A stretch of DNA of 64,000 nt from Amoebophrya sp. A120 (taxonomy: Eukaryota > Sar > Dinophyceae > Syndiniales > Amoebophryaceae), in assembly GCA_905178155.1 (NCBI GenBank), contig CAJINV010000004.1, positions 1,874,391 to 1,938,390 on the forward strand, read 5' to 3'. Position 1 is the stretch's first letter. Each line of letters begins with the position of its first letter. Below, one piece after another: positions 10,101-21,137 of this stretch. The position numbers were made by a program, and so were the translations under genes. Under the pieces are notes generated by a model, which was not told the DNA's origin, did no database searches, and saw only the letters and a list, made by a program, of their open reading frames with translations.

Positions 10101-13100
10101 GGTGGAGGCAGCGTTGCATTAAAAGAAGGTCGACATCTTCACCAGCAAAACAACGGCCACGACACGCGTCGTGAAGAGCTGCACTATGACGAATTTCATC
10201 ACGACAGAGACGTTTATCTCGAGAACTACAACGACGGCAGCGCCTGCTCGGAGGTGATCAATTACAACAACCGGCAAAAAGATATGCATTGCAAAAGCAC
10301 CGTACCAGTAGTGCGAAGTGCATACACAAATTTTTTCAAGAACACGAATACAACTTGCCATGCTATGTCAGGCAGAAAGGATACACTTGTATGTTATGCA
10401 TGACTGCAATGACTACGAGTGCGATATTACTTTTGCAAAGCATACAGAAACAACAGCCTAAGCTTTTCACGCCAGTCGAGCTTGAGCCGGGGCCCAACTT
10501 TTACGGGTCTTCCTCCCGAAAACTGGCGCAGCACGAGGAGCTGCAGGCAAGATCACCACCCTTGCTTGTTCCCGGCGTCGGAGGGAGAAGTAGTTCTAGT
10601 CGGCGAGGTGGAGCAGGTCAAAACTACAGAGCCGATTCGCTCGTCGTGCAAAACGACGAGGACGCAACATTTACTGTCGAAAATAACGAAGAGAAGGAAC
10701 AAGATGCACAAAGCTACATGAGTCAGCGGGATAAAATCGCGAATTTCTACCCACCAGCGCGTTCCTCGTCCCGCGCTTCCTCAACGGCGTATCGCAACGA
10801 GACTCTGCAGCCAGGGCAGCTCGAGGACAAAGTGCCGCAACCCAGAGGGAGTTTGAAACGCGGCTCTCCGGTGGTCGACCAACCAGCTCCGCAGTATGGC
10901 ATGCTGGACGACAGGAAAATGCATTATGCCAACGATCGCAGCATTGGCGCAGAACAAAGGACGGGCCGCCCTGGTTCACAACAATTCCGCAACGGATCAT
11001 TACGGCAGGAGAACAACGACAGGCTCTTGTACAGCAACCACCGGGGGTCCACCCATGCTGCGGAACTACAACCGGCTCGCGGGCGGACGCCTCCGCCCGG
11101 ACAGGGCGCCTCGCTCGTCGATCAGCGAGAGTTCTCGTCGTCCGTTTCGGGGTCCGCCTTGCCCTCTCATCTCTATCCCCCCACTTCCAGTTTGCTGTTG
11201 CAAAATCGCCAGGTCAACATTGCAGAAAATATCAAAAGGAAAAATCCCCCCTCCCCATATTGGAAACGGAAGATGCGCGAATTTGTGATGCTGTATTTGA
11301 GTACACAAATCGACTTGTATTGCTAAGAGGCCAAGAGACGAAGCTGCGGCCTAAATTGCAGGTAATCTGTCATGCTGTTTCCCACTTCCAGCTGCCTCCT
11401 GTCATCCTGGAGCTGCAAGGCTTTCCCACGCTAGACAGCACTACAGTCCGCATCTTTTGCCTTCTAGCATCACAAAGCTGATTTGTGACCACAAATCTGC
11501 ATCACAGATTTCCGTTTTGATATGGGGAGGGGGCATTTTTCCTCGCAATAGAAAACTTCCGGAATTCACTGGCGGCGAGGGGCAGTGGCGGGAGTTTAAC
11601 GGGCATCAGTGGATTGAACGTTGTGTCGAACCTATGCAAGGAAAAAACTGTTTCACTGTGAACTTGTGATGCAGAAAATGGAACACAGAACTACTTGTCT
11701 TGCTACACCTGCAAGACCTTGGATTTTCAAGCGTGTTTTGCCTTGGGAAGCGCGCATGACAGATTTTCAGTGTCACGTGTAACAAACTTGTGATGCAGAT
11801 CTTGCAAAATCATCACAGTGAAGTAGTTTTTTTGTGTGATAGAACCTGCTGAAAGCGAAAAAGTTTGAGTCATCTTCAGGTAGCGGTGCGGCCGGCGCTG
11901 CTACAGGTGGCTCATTCAACAACGGAGGAGGAGGACCTGCAGGGGGTTCTTCGCACTTTGTTGTAAATCAGAATCGCAACGCGGCAATGATGAGTCAACG
12001 AAGCATGACCGCCCACCCACGAGCGACCGGACCGCTCGGGGCCGTGGAAGGAGGTGGAGGCAAGAACTTCAACCCGATAGTGAATCAGATACAGATGAAG
12101 CGTCAGATGAACCCTGAGCAGATGAAAAATATTCGTCGGGAGCAGAGCGCGAAGGAGCTACAGCGGCATACGAATAATTCTACTGGGACGATGAACTCGA
12201 ATTCCAGTTGGAACTACGATCCGCAGTACGTGAAGCGCGACTACAGTGGACCAGCCGCCAGCACCATGCACCAAAGCACCGTTTTCAACTCCCAGCCGTT
12301 GCCGTACCCTTACCAGGCCCACGTCGCCATATGAATTGCAAAAGTATCGTACTCGTATTGCAATCATGCATTACGAATCTTGTTCTTAAGGCAAATCCGC
12401 ATTACAAATTTCATTTCTCATGCTGAGGAAATAATTTGTATATGCATTTGTACGAGTACGATACTTTTGCACAGGATACGCCATGCAGCCGACCAATTCC
12501 ACTACGTCTGCTGGGGACGACGCTGATGGTGCGAAGAACAAGCGCGTGTGGAGCTACACATTGACCACTGCTGGCGTGTATGGATTGCAAAAATGTCTGG
12601 GTCTGGAAGATTGGAAGACTTGTCATGCACATTTTGCATGACCCATGACGCCTGTAATGCATGACTTAGCATCACAGATCTTTGGAGGGCTTTCTGATGC
12701 CTGTTTCGCATGAGAAATGCCCTTTCCACGTAGCACAAAGTGAACTCCTCTGTCCGGTCATGCAATACAGATTTTTTTAGAATCCCAAGACAGCATCACA
12801 AGTTCCAACCTTCCAGACCCAGACACTTTTGCATTTGATAGGGCGCGGCAGAAGGAAACCGAGAATCTTGCCAGTGCTGGAGCCGTACCAGTGGGAGAGG
12901 ACTTTGGAGGAACAAATGAGAAAAAACCCACTAGTGGTCCCTCCGCTGCAGGGGCTACAACTGCAGCAGGTGCTCTAGTGTTGCAACCCTCGCCTAGAAC
13001 TACGATGGTGACGAATTGCAATCTTGCTGCAAGGAGTAGTCCTGTAGTTACAAGTACCAGTGCTGCTTCTACCATTGGCTTCCGAGCAGGACACCCGCCC

Positions 13101-16100
13101 CAGCTCCGGCCACCCTACCTGGCCTCACCTATGGGAGAGAGTTGTACTTCTTCGCTTGTTCGGCACCCGCAGTACAATGGACGAGGACCATATGCAAGAA
13201 AAAAACTGTGTAAGTGTAAATTTGTGTTGCAGAACATGCAACAGAGTTACGCCTGTCATGCCAGACAGCCATGAAGTCCTCTTTTCATGTGTGTTTTCCC
13301 TTACAAGCCACGCATGACAGGTTTTCTCTGCCATGCAGGGCAAATTTGTGATGCTGTTTCTCAAAGAAAGTTACACTTACACACTTTTTTTCCTGGATAG
13401 ACCACTGGGGTCCCTCCGACCGAGTCCTATCGGCAGCGCTGCGCCTGCTCTGTATCAAAACCAAATTATGTGTCTGGGTTTGGAAGGAAGCTTTAGCAGA
13501 CACTTGCAGTCATGCAGTTTTTTGTTTTTGCGTATATAGCGAAGGTCTGGAAAAGAATGTACAGACCGCATGACAAATTCTGCGGGATCCCCTCCAACAT
13601 GCCGATTCTGCCTAAGAAATACCCCCACATCATGTCGGAGACAAAAATCCCACATCTACTTTTGCGGACTATGCAACACAGATATTCTTTGCCTCTTCAA
13701 GAATCTTTCGCATCAGAAGTTTTTGGTTTGCCCGACTCTTGTTCCAAACCCAGATGGATATTTGCAAATGCATACTCTGCACGTGGCCGCCACCTCCACG
13801 TCCTCTCGGAGTACGTCGAAATCAGCGAAAACAACGGATTATGCTGTGCAAAAGTATCGCACTCGTATTACTATCTATTATATTCATGCGAAAATATGGG
13901 TTTGTAGAGGGTAGACGAGAGGTGGCCGGGAGGTAAAACAGAGGTCAAAAGAGGTCAAAAAGAGGTCGACAGAGGTGGAGAGGTGGCGCGGGAGGCAGTT
14001 CGAGAGGGTGCGCGAGAGGTGGCGCGGGTATAGCCCGCCGAACCGCTCGCCCTTTAGGGCCGCTAAGCGCCTCGGAGGGTGCCGAGAGGAAAAAAAGAGG
14101 GCAAGCGAGAGGGGGACAGAGGTGCCGAGAGGTTGCGCGAATAAGGGGAGACCTCTCGCGCACCCTCTGGGCCACCTCTCGACCACCTCTGTCGACCTCT
14201 AACCGCGAGTATAGCCGGACTATTAGCAACACCTCTCGGAAGAGGTGAAAAAGAGGGTCTGCGAGAGGGGTAAAAAAACCCGAATCCGCCCGAGGCAGGG
14301 CTGTTTTTTTGCGGCCTTTTCGAGCATAGGCCCGAACCCTCTCGCGCTACCGTCTCGCGCACCCTCTCGCGCACCCTCTCGCGCCAATCTCTCGCGTCGG
14401 GCGGCTTCTGTTCGCCCCCGGTGTTCTTTGCAGCTGCCCCCTGCGCAGAGCGCCCGCAGGCGCGGGAAGCGCGCAAGCGGTCCTGCGGGTTGGCGCGGCG
14501 CAAACAGGCGGCCGGACCCGGCACCCAGTGTGCTTCGTCGTGCATTATAATATTGGGCCCGTGGCATTGTGGCCCGATTCGCAAATAGTCCTGCCCCGCC
14601 CCAACAGCCTTGCGCCCCGGCGTCAGCCGGGGCATGGCTGGTAACTATAAATGCAAGCCTTGCATTACAAATCCTTTTCTAAAGGTAACTCCGCATTACA
14701 AATTTTACTTCTCATGCTGAGGAAATTTGTAATGCATTTATACGACTACGATACTTTTGCAGTTCATACGGACTCCGCAGCTGCATTTCCGGCCCCCGTC
14801 GCGGCCACGCTTTTTCCCTCCGCGGTCGTGGTACATCAACCGAGAAGCGACCCGTCGAGTCGCGGCCCAACCCGGCAGACGTCGTCCGGTTCTTCCATGC
14901 GCCAGAGCATCACAAAACTGATCGACAAGGCAAAGCAGGTTCTCGACCATGATAAGAGCTCTTCGAAAGTGCTGGCGAACAAGAGCGTGGAAGAGGAGCC
15001 AGAGGCAGAAGAGGAACTACAACTCCAGTACGCGGATCGCTCTCTGCCACCAAAACGGAAACCGCGAAATCACCGCAATCGACCACAACCCTACATGACC
15101 ACCTTCATTGCAAGGTACGATGGACTAAGTACGGTTTTGCATCTATCACGAATGATCTACTGAAAGAATAGAACAACAATTATGCAGATTTTTGTTCATT
15201 GCATTTGCAGATGAACATATGCACGACGGCCCTGTTCCTTGTCCCTCCAATTGTCTGTAAGCCCTCTGCTGGTGCAATTGGCTCGCGATTTGATCTGCCC
15301 TCGCCCTTGCGGTTTACCTCGCACAAACTCAGACTCACATCTGGATATTACGTTGCGCCGAGGTAGTGCTTACTCGAGTAAATGTATTGTAAACAGATCA
15401 CATCCGCCTAGAAGAGAAGAAGAAGCGAATGTCCAAAAAAAAAAACGCCCATCAACATCACAGATACGAGGAGAAGCTCCGCAACCTCTTGTTGGAGCAG
15501 GATGCGTGGAACGTTTTGGAAACATGCGAAGAGCTCGCGCTGCGCTCGGATCACCGGAGGGAATTCAAGCAACATCAGAAGAAGCTGCAGGCCAAGAAGA
15601 TGGCTGACGTCGGTGGCACGGACACAAACCCTGCTGTCCCAGCTGAAGACGAGGAAGACGACGAGGACACTTTGGACTATCAAAGTGGAAAAAGCCCCCT
15701 CCCCATATTGAAACGGAAACTTCTGTTGCTGGATTTGTGTACACAAACCAGCCCTGTCTTGCAGCGAGGCACTACAGGCAAAGCCTCAGCCTGCGTAGGG
15801 GTGTTTTGTTGTAGGCTCTTGGCATAAGAGAGGGCTGCCATGTAGGTGAAACAGCATTACAAATCGCCTCCATAAGGCGGCGGATTCTTGTGGTTTGCCT
15901 TCTTGCAAGACAGATGTGATTTGTGGCCTCAAATCCGCAACACAAATTTTTGCAAACATACCTTTTCGATATGGGGAGGGGGGATTTTTCCTCTCAATAT
16001 GGACGAAGATTTGTTTGAAACGGCCAAACGCCAGTACTTATGCATTGCAAAAGTATCGTACTCGTATAAATGCATTACAAATTTCCTTAGCATGAGAAAT

Positions 16101-19100
16101 AGAATTTGTAATGCGGATTTGTTGAGTTAACAAGAAAACCAGCCACCCCCCGGCGAAGGCCGCCGGGGAGGGGGCTGTTCGGTGGAGGTGTTCCGGTGGG
16201 GAAGGTGGCGCCAGCATTGAATCGCTGCGCGCCGCTGCGCAACCAAATAAAAAGAGCCCGGCCCATGTTTCGGCATCGGTGGGCACCCTGGGGGGCGCGC
16301 CTCTAGGGCGCTGCCTGTATTACTAATAGACGGCGCAAGGGCGCGTGCTACACTTCCACCTGCTGCTGCATGCCCCGCCTTAGTAGCTGGCTGCGCGCCG
16401 TAAGAAAATGCTTACAGGAAACTATTTCCGGGCGCCAACGTTCAAGACGCCACAAGGGCGACGCACCTGCTGCCAGCCCGCGCGGGCGCTGTGGGAAAGA
16501 AGTTGCGGCCACCCTAGGTGGCCGACCAGGTTAAGGCGAGGCGCCGCGCCCCCTCTGGGGGACGCAGAGCGGCGCACGCACTTTGAACGGCCGCTCTGAT
16601 CTGAAAGCGAAAACAATGCCAGCCGATCGCTGCGCCCTAGCGAACTTCTTAAGGGGGCGCCGCGCGCAGACAAGTGGGCAGGCTGTGCAACTGGAGGTGG
16701 TCCACGAGAGGGTCCGGGAGAGGGTCCCGGAGAGGTTCGGAGAGGGTCGGGGAGAGGTTCGGAGAGGGTCCCCGAGAGGGTCCGGGAGAGGTTCGGAGAG
16801 GTCCCGAGAGGGTCCGCCGAGAGGTAAAATAGAGGTTCCCGGAGAGGGTCACGGTAGAGGGTCGCCTAGAGGGTCGCCCTATACTACGAACCCTCTCCGA
16901 CCCTCTACACCCTCTTCCCCTACCCTCTATTTCACCTCTCCCCAACCTCTACCCAACCTCTGCGCGCGTATAGCTCCGCTTTAACGGCGTGCATACTACG
17001 CACCCTTTCCCTATCCTCTCCGCTACCTCTCGTTTTACCTCTCCCCGACCCTCTCATTTTGGCCGACCCTCTATTTTACCTCTCCGACCCTCTATCTTAC
17101 CTCTCTAAAACCTCTCCCCAACCTCTACTGTACCCTCTCCCGCCCCGTTTTCTTCCATATGTAAATATACCAGCCACCCCCCGGCGGAGGCCGCCGGGGA
17201 GGGGGCTGCTCGGTGGATGTGTTCCGGTGGGGAAGGTGGCGCCAGCAATGAATCGCTGCGCGCCGCTACACAACCAAATAAAAAGAACCCGGCCCATGTT
17301 TCGGCATGGATAGGCACCATGCCCGGCCTCGGTAGTTGCGCGCCCTGGGAAAATGCGCATAGGAAACTACTTCCGGGCGCCAACGTTCAAGACGCCACAA
17401 GGGCGGCGCAGCTGCTGTGAGCGCGCGCGGGCGCTGTGGGAAAGAAGTTGCGGCCACCCTAGGTGGCCGACCAGGTTAAGGCGTGGCGCCGCGCCCCCTC
17501 TGGGGGACGCAGAGCGGCGCACGCACTTTGAACGGCCGCTCTGATCTGAAAGCGAAAACAATGCCAGCCGGTCGCTGCGCCCTAGCGAGCTTCTTTAGGG
17601 GGCGCCGCGCGCAGACAAGTGGGCAGGCTTTGCTCCTGGAGGTGGTCCGCGAGAGGGTCCCGGAGAGGGTCGAGGAGAGGGTCGGGGAGAGGGTCGGGGA
17701 GAGGGTCCGAGAGGGTCCCGGAGAGGGTCGGAGAGGTTCCGAGAGGGTCCACCGAGAGGCAAAATAGAGGTTCCCGGAGAGGGTCGCGGTAGAGGGTCAC
17801 ATAGAGGGTCGCTCTATACTACGCACCCTCTCGGACCCTCTCGACCCTCTCCCCCTACCCTCTATTTGACCTCTGTCCACCCTCTACCTACCCTCTTCGG
17901 GCGTATAGCGCCGCTATAAGGGCCGACATACTACCCACCCTCTCCCTACCCTCTCCTTTACCTCTCGTTTTACCTCTCCCCGACCCTCTATTTTTTCCCG
18001 ACCCTCTACTTTACCTCTCCCAACCTCTATTTTACCTCTATCAAACCTCTCCCCACCCTCTACCGGAACCTCTCCGGCCCCATTTTCTTCCATATATAAA
18101 TATATTAATTAATTTGTAATGCATGATTGCAATACGAATACGATACTTTTGCACAGGATAATACTTCGTGGCCAACCACAGTTTGACGGAGATGAGTTTC
18201 GACTGCTCCATATCCTGAGTAAAAACGTACCCACGCCAGAGTTGTAGCGCAGATTTGCAAAGACAAGAAGACTTGTAATGCGCATCCGCATGAGAGCCAT
18301 TTCCAGTCGTGTATTGGAATTTGTGATGCTGTGAACAGGATGAGCAGATGCATCTGTGACGCGGCTGCACTTGCTAACCTGCACAACACTGCAGAGTGCA
18401 ACTTATCATGCGTGACTCACAAAACTCCTAGGCTTGTGTTGCAAAATCCCCATCCTGACTCTGGTGTGGGTACGTTTTTACTCAGGATACTCCAAGGATG
18501 AGCTAACCCAACTGCTGAACCAGGTCGAGAGCCAGGGGAAGAGGTTGCACAAACAGCTGGTCAAATGCCTGCAGAAGTTGAAAGACAATCCGCAAAGTAG
18601 TATTCATTTGTTCCATGACACTACCGGCCCGTCGGAGCAGAATTCTCTCGCCCCCAGATCGGGACCTGGTTCCGCTTCCGTCTCGCGCGCGAGCAGTACC
18701 GCGGCGGGTCCCCGCAGCGAGAGTCGGGGAGGCAAACAGGAATTGCTGCAGCAAAGCCTACAACGGTACAACGACGAGACGGAGTTAGCGCAACTGAAAG
18801 ACAAGCTGATCCAGGTATCATTTTTTTTTCAGAATTATATTGAAAATGTTCTTTCGTGTTGACAGACTCTGGTGTCCTACTATACAACGTACCTAGATCA
18901 TCTAGATGATGATGTATGCAAAAGACAACAGATCCTTTTTATTTTGTGACGCACGTGCAAGCGCAAGAACGTTATTTATCGCAGAAAAATGAAATAAATC
19001 CGCTACAGGCCCGCAATTGGAACTCGAATGTCGGAAAAGACTACCTGCGAGTCCCGGCCGCGGTTTTGAAAGAGGCTGTGACGGAACTCAAAAAACGCAA

Positions 19101-20134
19101 CGTAAACACCTCATCGAAGCCGACAACGCCCGTCTTCACTTCGTCGTCACATGGCACAACATACGCAGTGCAAGAGTGCAAGATTATCGTACCAACACTG
19201 ACCCTAGATCGCATTTTTCAAAAGGAGCCTTTCGCAAAAATTCAAATTGGAAGATTTGTATCAAGATGCTGACTAACGTAGACAATTTAAAGCGGCTGCA
19301 TGTTTCATCTTGTTCATGAAAAAATATTGCAATATGCTTTATGCGCGTACGGTACGATACATTTTGATTTTTCCCGAGGATAATATCACGAAGCCGAAGG
19401 GTGCAGCTGCTGCCGGTCCTACAGCTGAGGAGCAGAAATCCCTGAAAACATTTAACCGACACGCTGCTCGGGGAGCCACCGCAGAAGACAGCAAAGAAAC
19501 TTGTACTTCAAAGGCGGAGGACAACTTCTACACGGTTGGCGCTAGCGTGGACGAGGAATTCGTAATTATTTGTAAAATTTTATTTCAAGGCTTTATGTTC
19601 TGCTCTACCACAAGCACAACCGTATATCTGTTCTACGAATTACAGAGATAAGAGTCTGTACACCTAAATGTGCATATTGATATTGTGATCAAGCACCTGC
19701 AGATGAAAAGTCATCAACTACATTCACAGATGATTCCGGGGGCGCGCAAAAATCCGAGAAAAGTTTTGTTCCGCAAACTGTATTCGCTGTACCGGTTTTC
19801 CATTAGCAAGCTCACTGAGGCGGAGGCGGAGGAGGAGTATGAGAGCATCAATTACAGCGGTCGGACAAAACAGCCCGGCAGTGACGGTGTAAGAGCATCA
19901 TCTTCAAGTAGACGCAGAAGAAGTACGACAACATCCCCCGGCTCGTCGTCAAAGGGCACTACAAGAGCAACGACGAAAAACATCAGCCCAGCAAACACGA
20001 TCCACACCTTCCTGGCCCACGAGCTCCGTGCCTTGTACGATACCTACAGTGCCAGTTGCAGGAGCCTCGCAGAAGTAGGGGTGGCTTCGAAGATGCAACC
20101 AGTGGTACAGCCACGACATGTTGCCAAATTTTGA
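7138..20134 (+). CDS. Very large low-complexity protein, about 20 exons
   Basis: Start at MPSLTTKTSPGK (7138). GT-AG introns: 7226-7493, 8844-9148, 18815-18865, 18914-18984, 19562-19702, and one unresolved between about 15115 and 15396. Fourteen introners interrupt the rest, and frame continuity holds across almost all of them. The protein is Ser/Thr/Asn/Gln-rich and probably disordered, with an acidic His/Gln-rich segment (about 9859-10280), a Pro/Arg-rich segment (10445-11229), a Gly-rich run (about 11880-12000) and a charged helical region with Cys and Lys (15429-15670, then 18166-18814). Near the C-terminus helical stretches such as LTQLLNQVESQGKRLHKQL suggest coiled coil. Stop at 20132-20134. 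No family recognised. It could be two genes, but no convincing stop or start divides it. Confidence 0.65.
8327..8594. mobile_element. Probable family B introner, diverged
   Basis: Left end near TATGATGCGGTGCAGAAGTG, right end GATACTTTTGCACCGAATA. Interior has the shared GCATGACAAAG word. The left border is uncertain by a few bases and no clean 5-bp duplication is visible, but the reading frame needs an intron here. Confidence 0.55.
8683..8832. mobile_element. Family B introner
   Basis: Ends TATGCATTGCAAAAGTATCG and CGATACTTTTGCACAGGATA, 150 bp. Flanks GAAGC and GATGC differ by one base. Removing the element and the right 5-mer gives the phase needed by the next GT-AG intron (8844). Confidence 0.88.
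9611..9856. mobile_element. Family H introner, single copy
   Basis: Ends TATCGGGGTGCACAACTCCC and, on the right, GGACTTGTGCACTTTCATA; the arms pair through GTGCACAA and the adjacent CTCC block. Flanks CTCGT and CTGCT. An intron is required because a stop-free acidic frame resumes at about 9859. Only copy of this end sequence seen in the window. Confidence 0.65.
10283..10444. mobile_element. Family B introner
   Basis: Ends TATGCATTGCAAAAGCACCG and TTACTTTTGCAAAGCATA. Interior contains CATGCTATGTCAGG and TGCATGACTGCAA. Borders keep the frame; the 5-bp duplication is degraded. Confidence 0.78.
11230..11550. mobile_element. Family C introner
   Basis: Left end TATCAAAAGGAAAAATCCCC, right end GGGGCATTTTTCCTCGCAATA without its first base; arms include the GATATGGGGAGGGGG block. 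Perfect duplication GAAAA (11225-11229, 11551-11555). Removal rejoins the frame. Confidence 0.93.
11633..11841. mobile_element. Family E introner
   Basis: Left end TATGCAAGGAAAAAACTGTT, right end GTAGTTTTTTTGTGTGATA. Perfect duplication GAACC (11628-11632, 11842-11846). Inner arms TTCACTGTGAACTTGTGATG pair with the right half. Frame restored on removal. Confidence 0.92.
12330..12478. mobile_element. Family B introner
   Basis: Ends TATGAATTGCAAAAGTATCG and CGATACTTTTGCACAGGATA, 149 bp, duplication CGCCA (12325-12329, 12479-12483). Frame restored on removal. Confidence 0.93.
12579..12840. mobile_element. Family A introner
   Basis: Ends TATGGATTGCAAAAATGTCT and CAGACACTTTTGCATTTGATA without its first base. 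Same interior subfamily as the copies at 38035 and 46995 (GAGGGCTTTC, TGATGCCTGTT). The 5-bp duplication is imperfect (GCGTG and GGGCG), yet removal with one copy keeps the frame. Confidence 0.87.
13191..13399. mobile_element. Family F introner
   Basis: Ends TATGCAAGAAAAAAACTGTG and CACACTTTTTTTCCTGGATA, duplication GACCA (13186-13190, 13400-13404). Interior closely matches the nested copy at 3995-4204. Confidence 0.93.
13453..13774. mobile_element. Family A introner, diverged ends
   Basis: Left end TATCAAAACCAAATTATGTG followed by TCTGGGTTTGG; right end has CCAAACCCAGA then TATTTGCAAATGCATA. Perfect duplication CTCTG (13448-13452, 13775-13779). Frame restored on removal. Confidence 0.88.
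13840..14768. mobile_element. Family B introner enlarged by a foldback repeat
   Basis: Left end TATGCTGTGCAAAAGTATCG, right end CGATACTTTTGCAGTTCATA. Flanks CGGAT and CGGAC. The outer 60 and 120 bp are ordinary family B sequence; between them lies about 740 bp of purine/pyrimidine foldback. Confidence 0.85.
13905..14645. repeat. AGAGGT/ACCTCT foldback element
   Basis: A purine-rich left part made of repeated GAGAGGTGGCGCGGG-type words is followed by its pyrimidine complement (CGCACCCTCTGGGCCACCTC), so about 300 bp can fold on itself. A second pyrimidine-rich block (CCCTCTCGCGCACC repeats) runs to about 14400, then a G+C-rich tail. The loop motif GTATAGCC also occurs in the copies at 16.1-18.1 kb. 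No coding signal. Probably a non-autonomous foldback transposon. Confidence 0.7.
15678..15999. mobile_element. Family C introner
   Basis: Left end TATCAAAGTGGAAAAAGCCC, right end GGGGATTTTTCCTCTCAATA. Perfect duplication TGGAC (15673-15677, 16000-16004). Frame restored on removal. Confidence 0.92.
16135..17166. repeat. Foldback repeat unit 1 of a tandem pair
   Basis: Starts with CCAGCCACCCCCCGGCG, passes an A+T-poor block (CCGGCCCATGTTTCGGCAT, TGGGAAAGAAGTTGCGGCC), then a purine arm of GAGAGGGTCCGGGAGAGG-type repeats and a pyrimidine arm of ACCCTCT repeats, ending near CTTCCATATGTAAATAT. Its open frames are shadows of the low-complexity arms. Confidence 0.75.
17167..18107. repeat. Foldback repeat unit 2 of a tandem pair
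   Basis: Repeats unit 1 in the same order and orientation: CCAGCCACCCCCCGGCG start, the same TTGCGGCCACCCTAGGTGG block, purine arm, pyrimidine arm, CTTCCATATATAAATAT end. Unit 2 lacks about 90 bp present in unit 1 (around 16310-16400). Arms differ in repeat number, as expected for low-complexity DNA. Confidence 0.75.
18211..18489. mobile_element. Family D introner
   Basis: Ends TATCCTGAGTAAAAACGTAC and GTACGTTTTTACTCAGGATA, an exact 20-bp inverted repeat; duplication CTCCA (18206-18210, 18490-18494). Frame restored on removal. Confidence 0.95.
19162..19381. mobile_element. Probable family B introner, diverged
   Basis: Left part TACGCAGTGCAAGAGTGCAA then TATCGTACC; right part GGTACGATACATTTTGATTT then CGAGGATA. 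Frame shifts between the flanking exons and needs an intron. No clean target duplication; an old copy. Confidence 0.6.
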
Positions 20135-21137
20135 CTGTTGGGCGAAAAAGAATACCAATACGACCGTGCAGGGGAACATGGTGTACTTTTAAACGTGAAG
20201 CAATAGATCTGCACGACCAGCAATGCTAGGATAGAAACAAGAAATGATTCTTGATCATCATGAGATTTTTTGTACCGAAAAGAAGTGAGATGTAATGACG
20301 CAGGTAGTTAACGCTGTGGGTGGGAGAGAACGCATTAGTGATTTTTCTTTGGAAATGTTTCGACTGTCATTTGTTTTTTCTTTAAAGAGGACCTGAGAAC
20401 ATTAACTAAGGCACCAAACATTGAGTTGTTTTGAGCCACTTTTTACACAAAGTATAGTGGCACTTCTTCACGGGTTATTTCAATTATGTGGAAGAGCACC
20501 CAAAGAGCAGACAGGCAAGCAACCCATCTTCGCCTACTCTTCGCCGGAGGCGGTGCGCATGCACATGATGCACAGGATCACATCTTCAAAATCGTCAGAC
20601 TAAAAACCAAATCGCCCACTACTCTTGTGCTGCCCTTAGTACTCAGTCACGACACCGACGCATTGGCGGCTTGTTCGTCAGATCTGCTGGTTGGTTTTTC
20701 GATTATCGCCGGGCCTGGCCTTCGAGGTGGATCAAACAATGCTAGGAAAAGTAAGTACCGGTGTCGCCATGGCGGCAACAGATCTTTTCGGTGCTCATTG
20801 CCGCGAGTGGAGGCCTTGAAGATCAACAGATGACTGAGATGATGTTTCTACTGAAGTGGTGTCTACTATTTCCGTATTTTTTCTTTGCCTCGTCGATGGC
20901 CCATCTCGATTGAAGACAGTCTTCCCAGCCAGATAATCCACGACGATACCACTAATGGCAATGACCCCGTAAAGTGAAAGTTATAAAAACGTAAACTACA
21001 TATTCTTGAGACAAATTCTGCCTCGTGCAATTTGAATTCTGGCTCATTATAGTCCCACCAGTAGCTCCTTGTTGCTCACGGTAGTTCTCTTTCACCACAA
21101 TCCCCGTCACCCAGTAACGCCAGTAAGGTGCTGGAAA
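20135..21137. other. Intergenic region, nothing recognised
   Basis: One kilobase between two plus-strand genes with no introners and only short, unconvincing open frames. Confidence 0.5.

Larger units (their letters stand above)
16039..18160. mobile_element. Family B introner enlarged to 2.1 kb
   Basis: Left end TATGCATTGCAAAAGTATCG, right end CGATACTTTTGCACAGGATA; flanks GTACT and ATACT. Removal joins the codons on each side in frame. Ordinary family B sequence is left only at the two ends (about 16039-16130 and 18108-18160); the middle is a tandem pair of foldback units. Confidence 0.87.

Noticed and set aside
16422-17800. Several Arg/Pro-rich open frames on both strands
   Set aside because: They read through GAGAGGGTC and ACCCTCT low-complexity arms of the foldback units.
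20421-20833. Open frames between two plus-strand genes
   Set aside because: Short, overlapping in several frames, no recognisable motif or intron structure.
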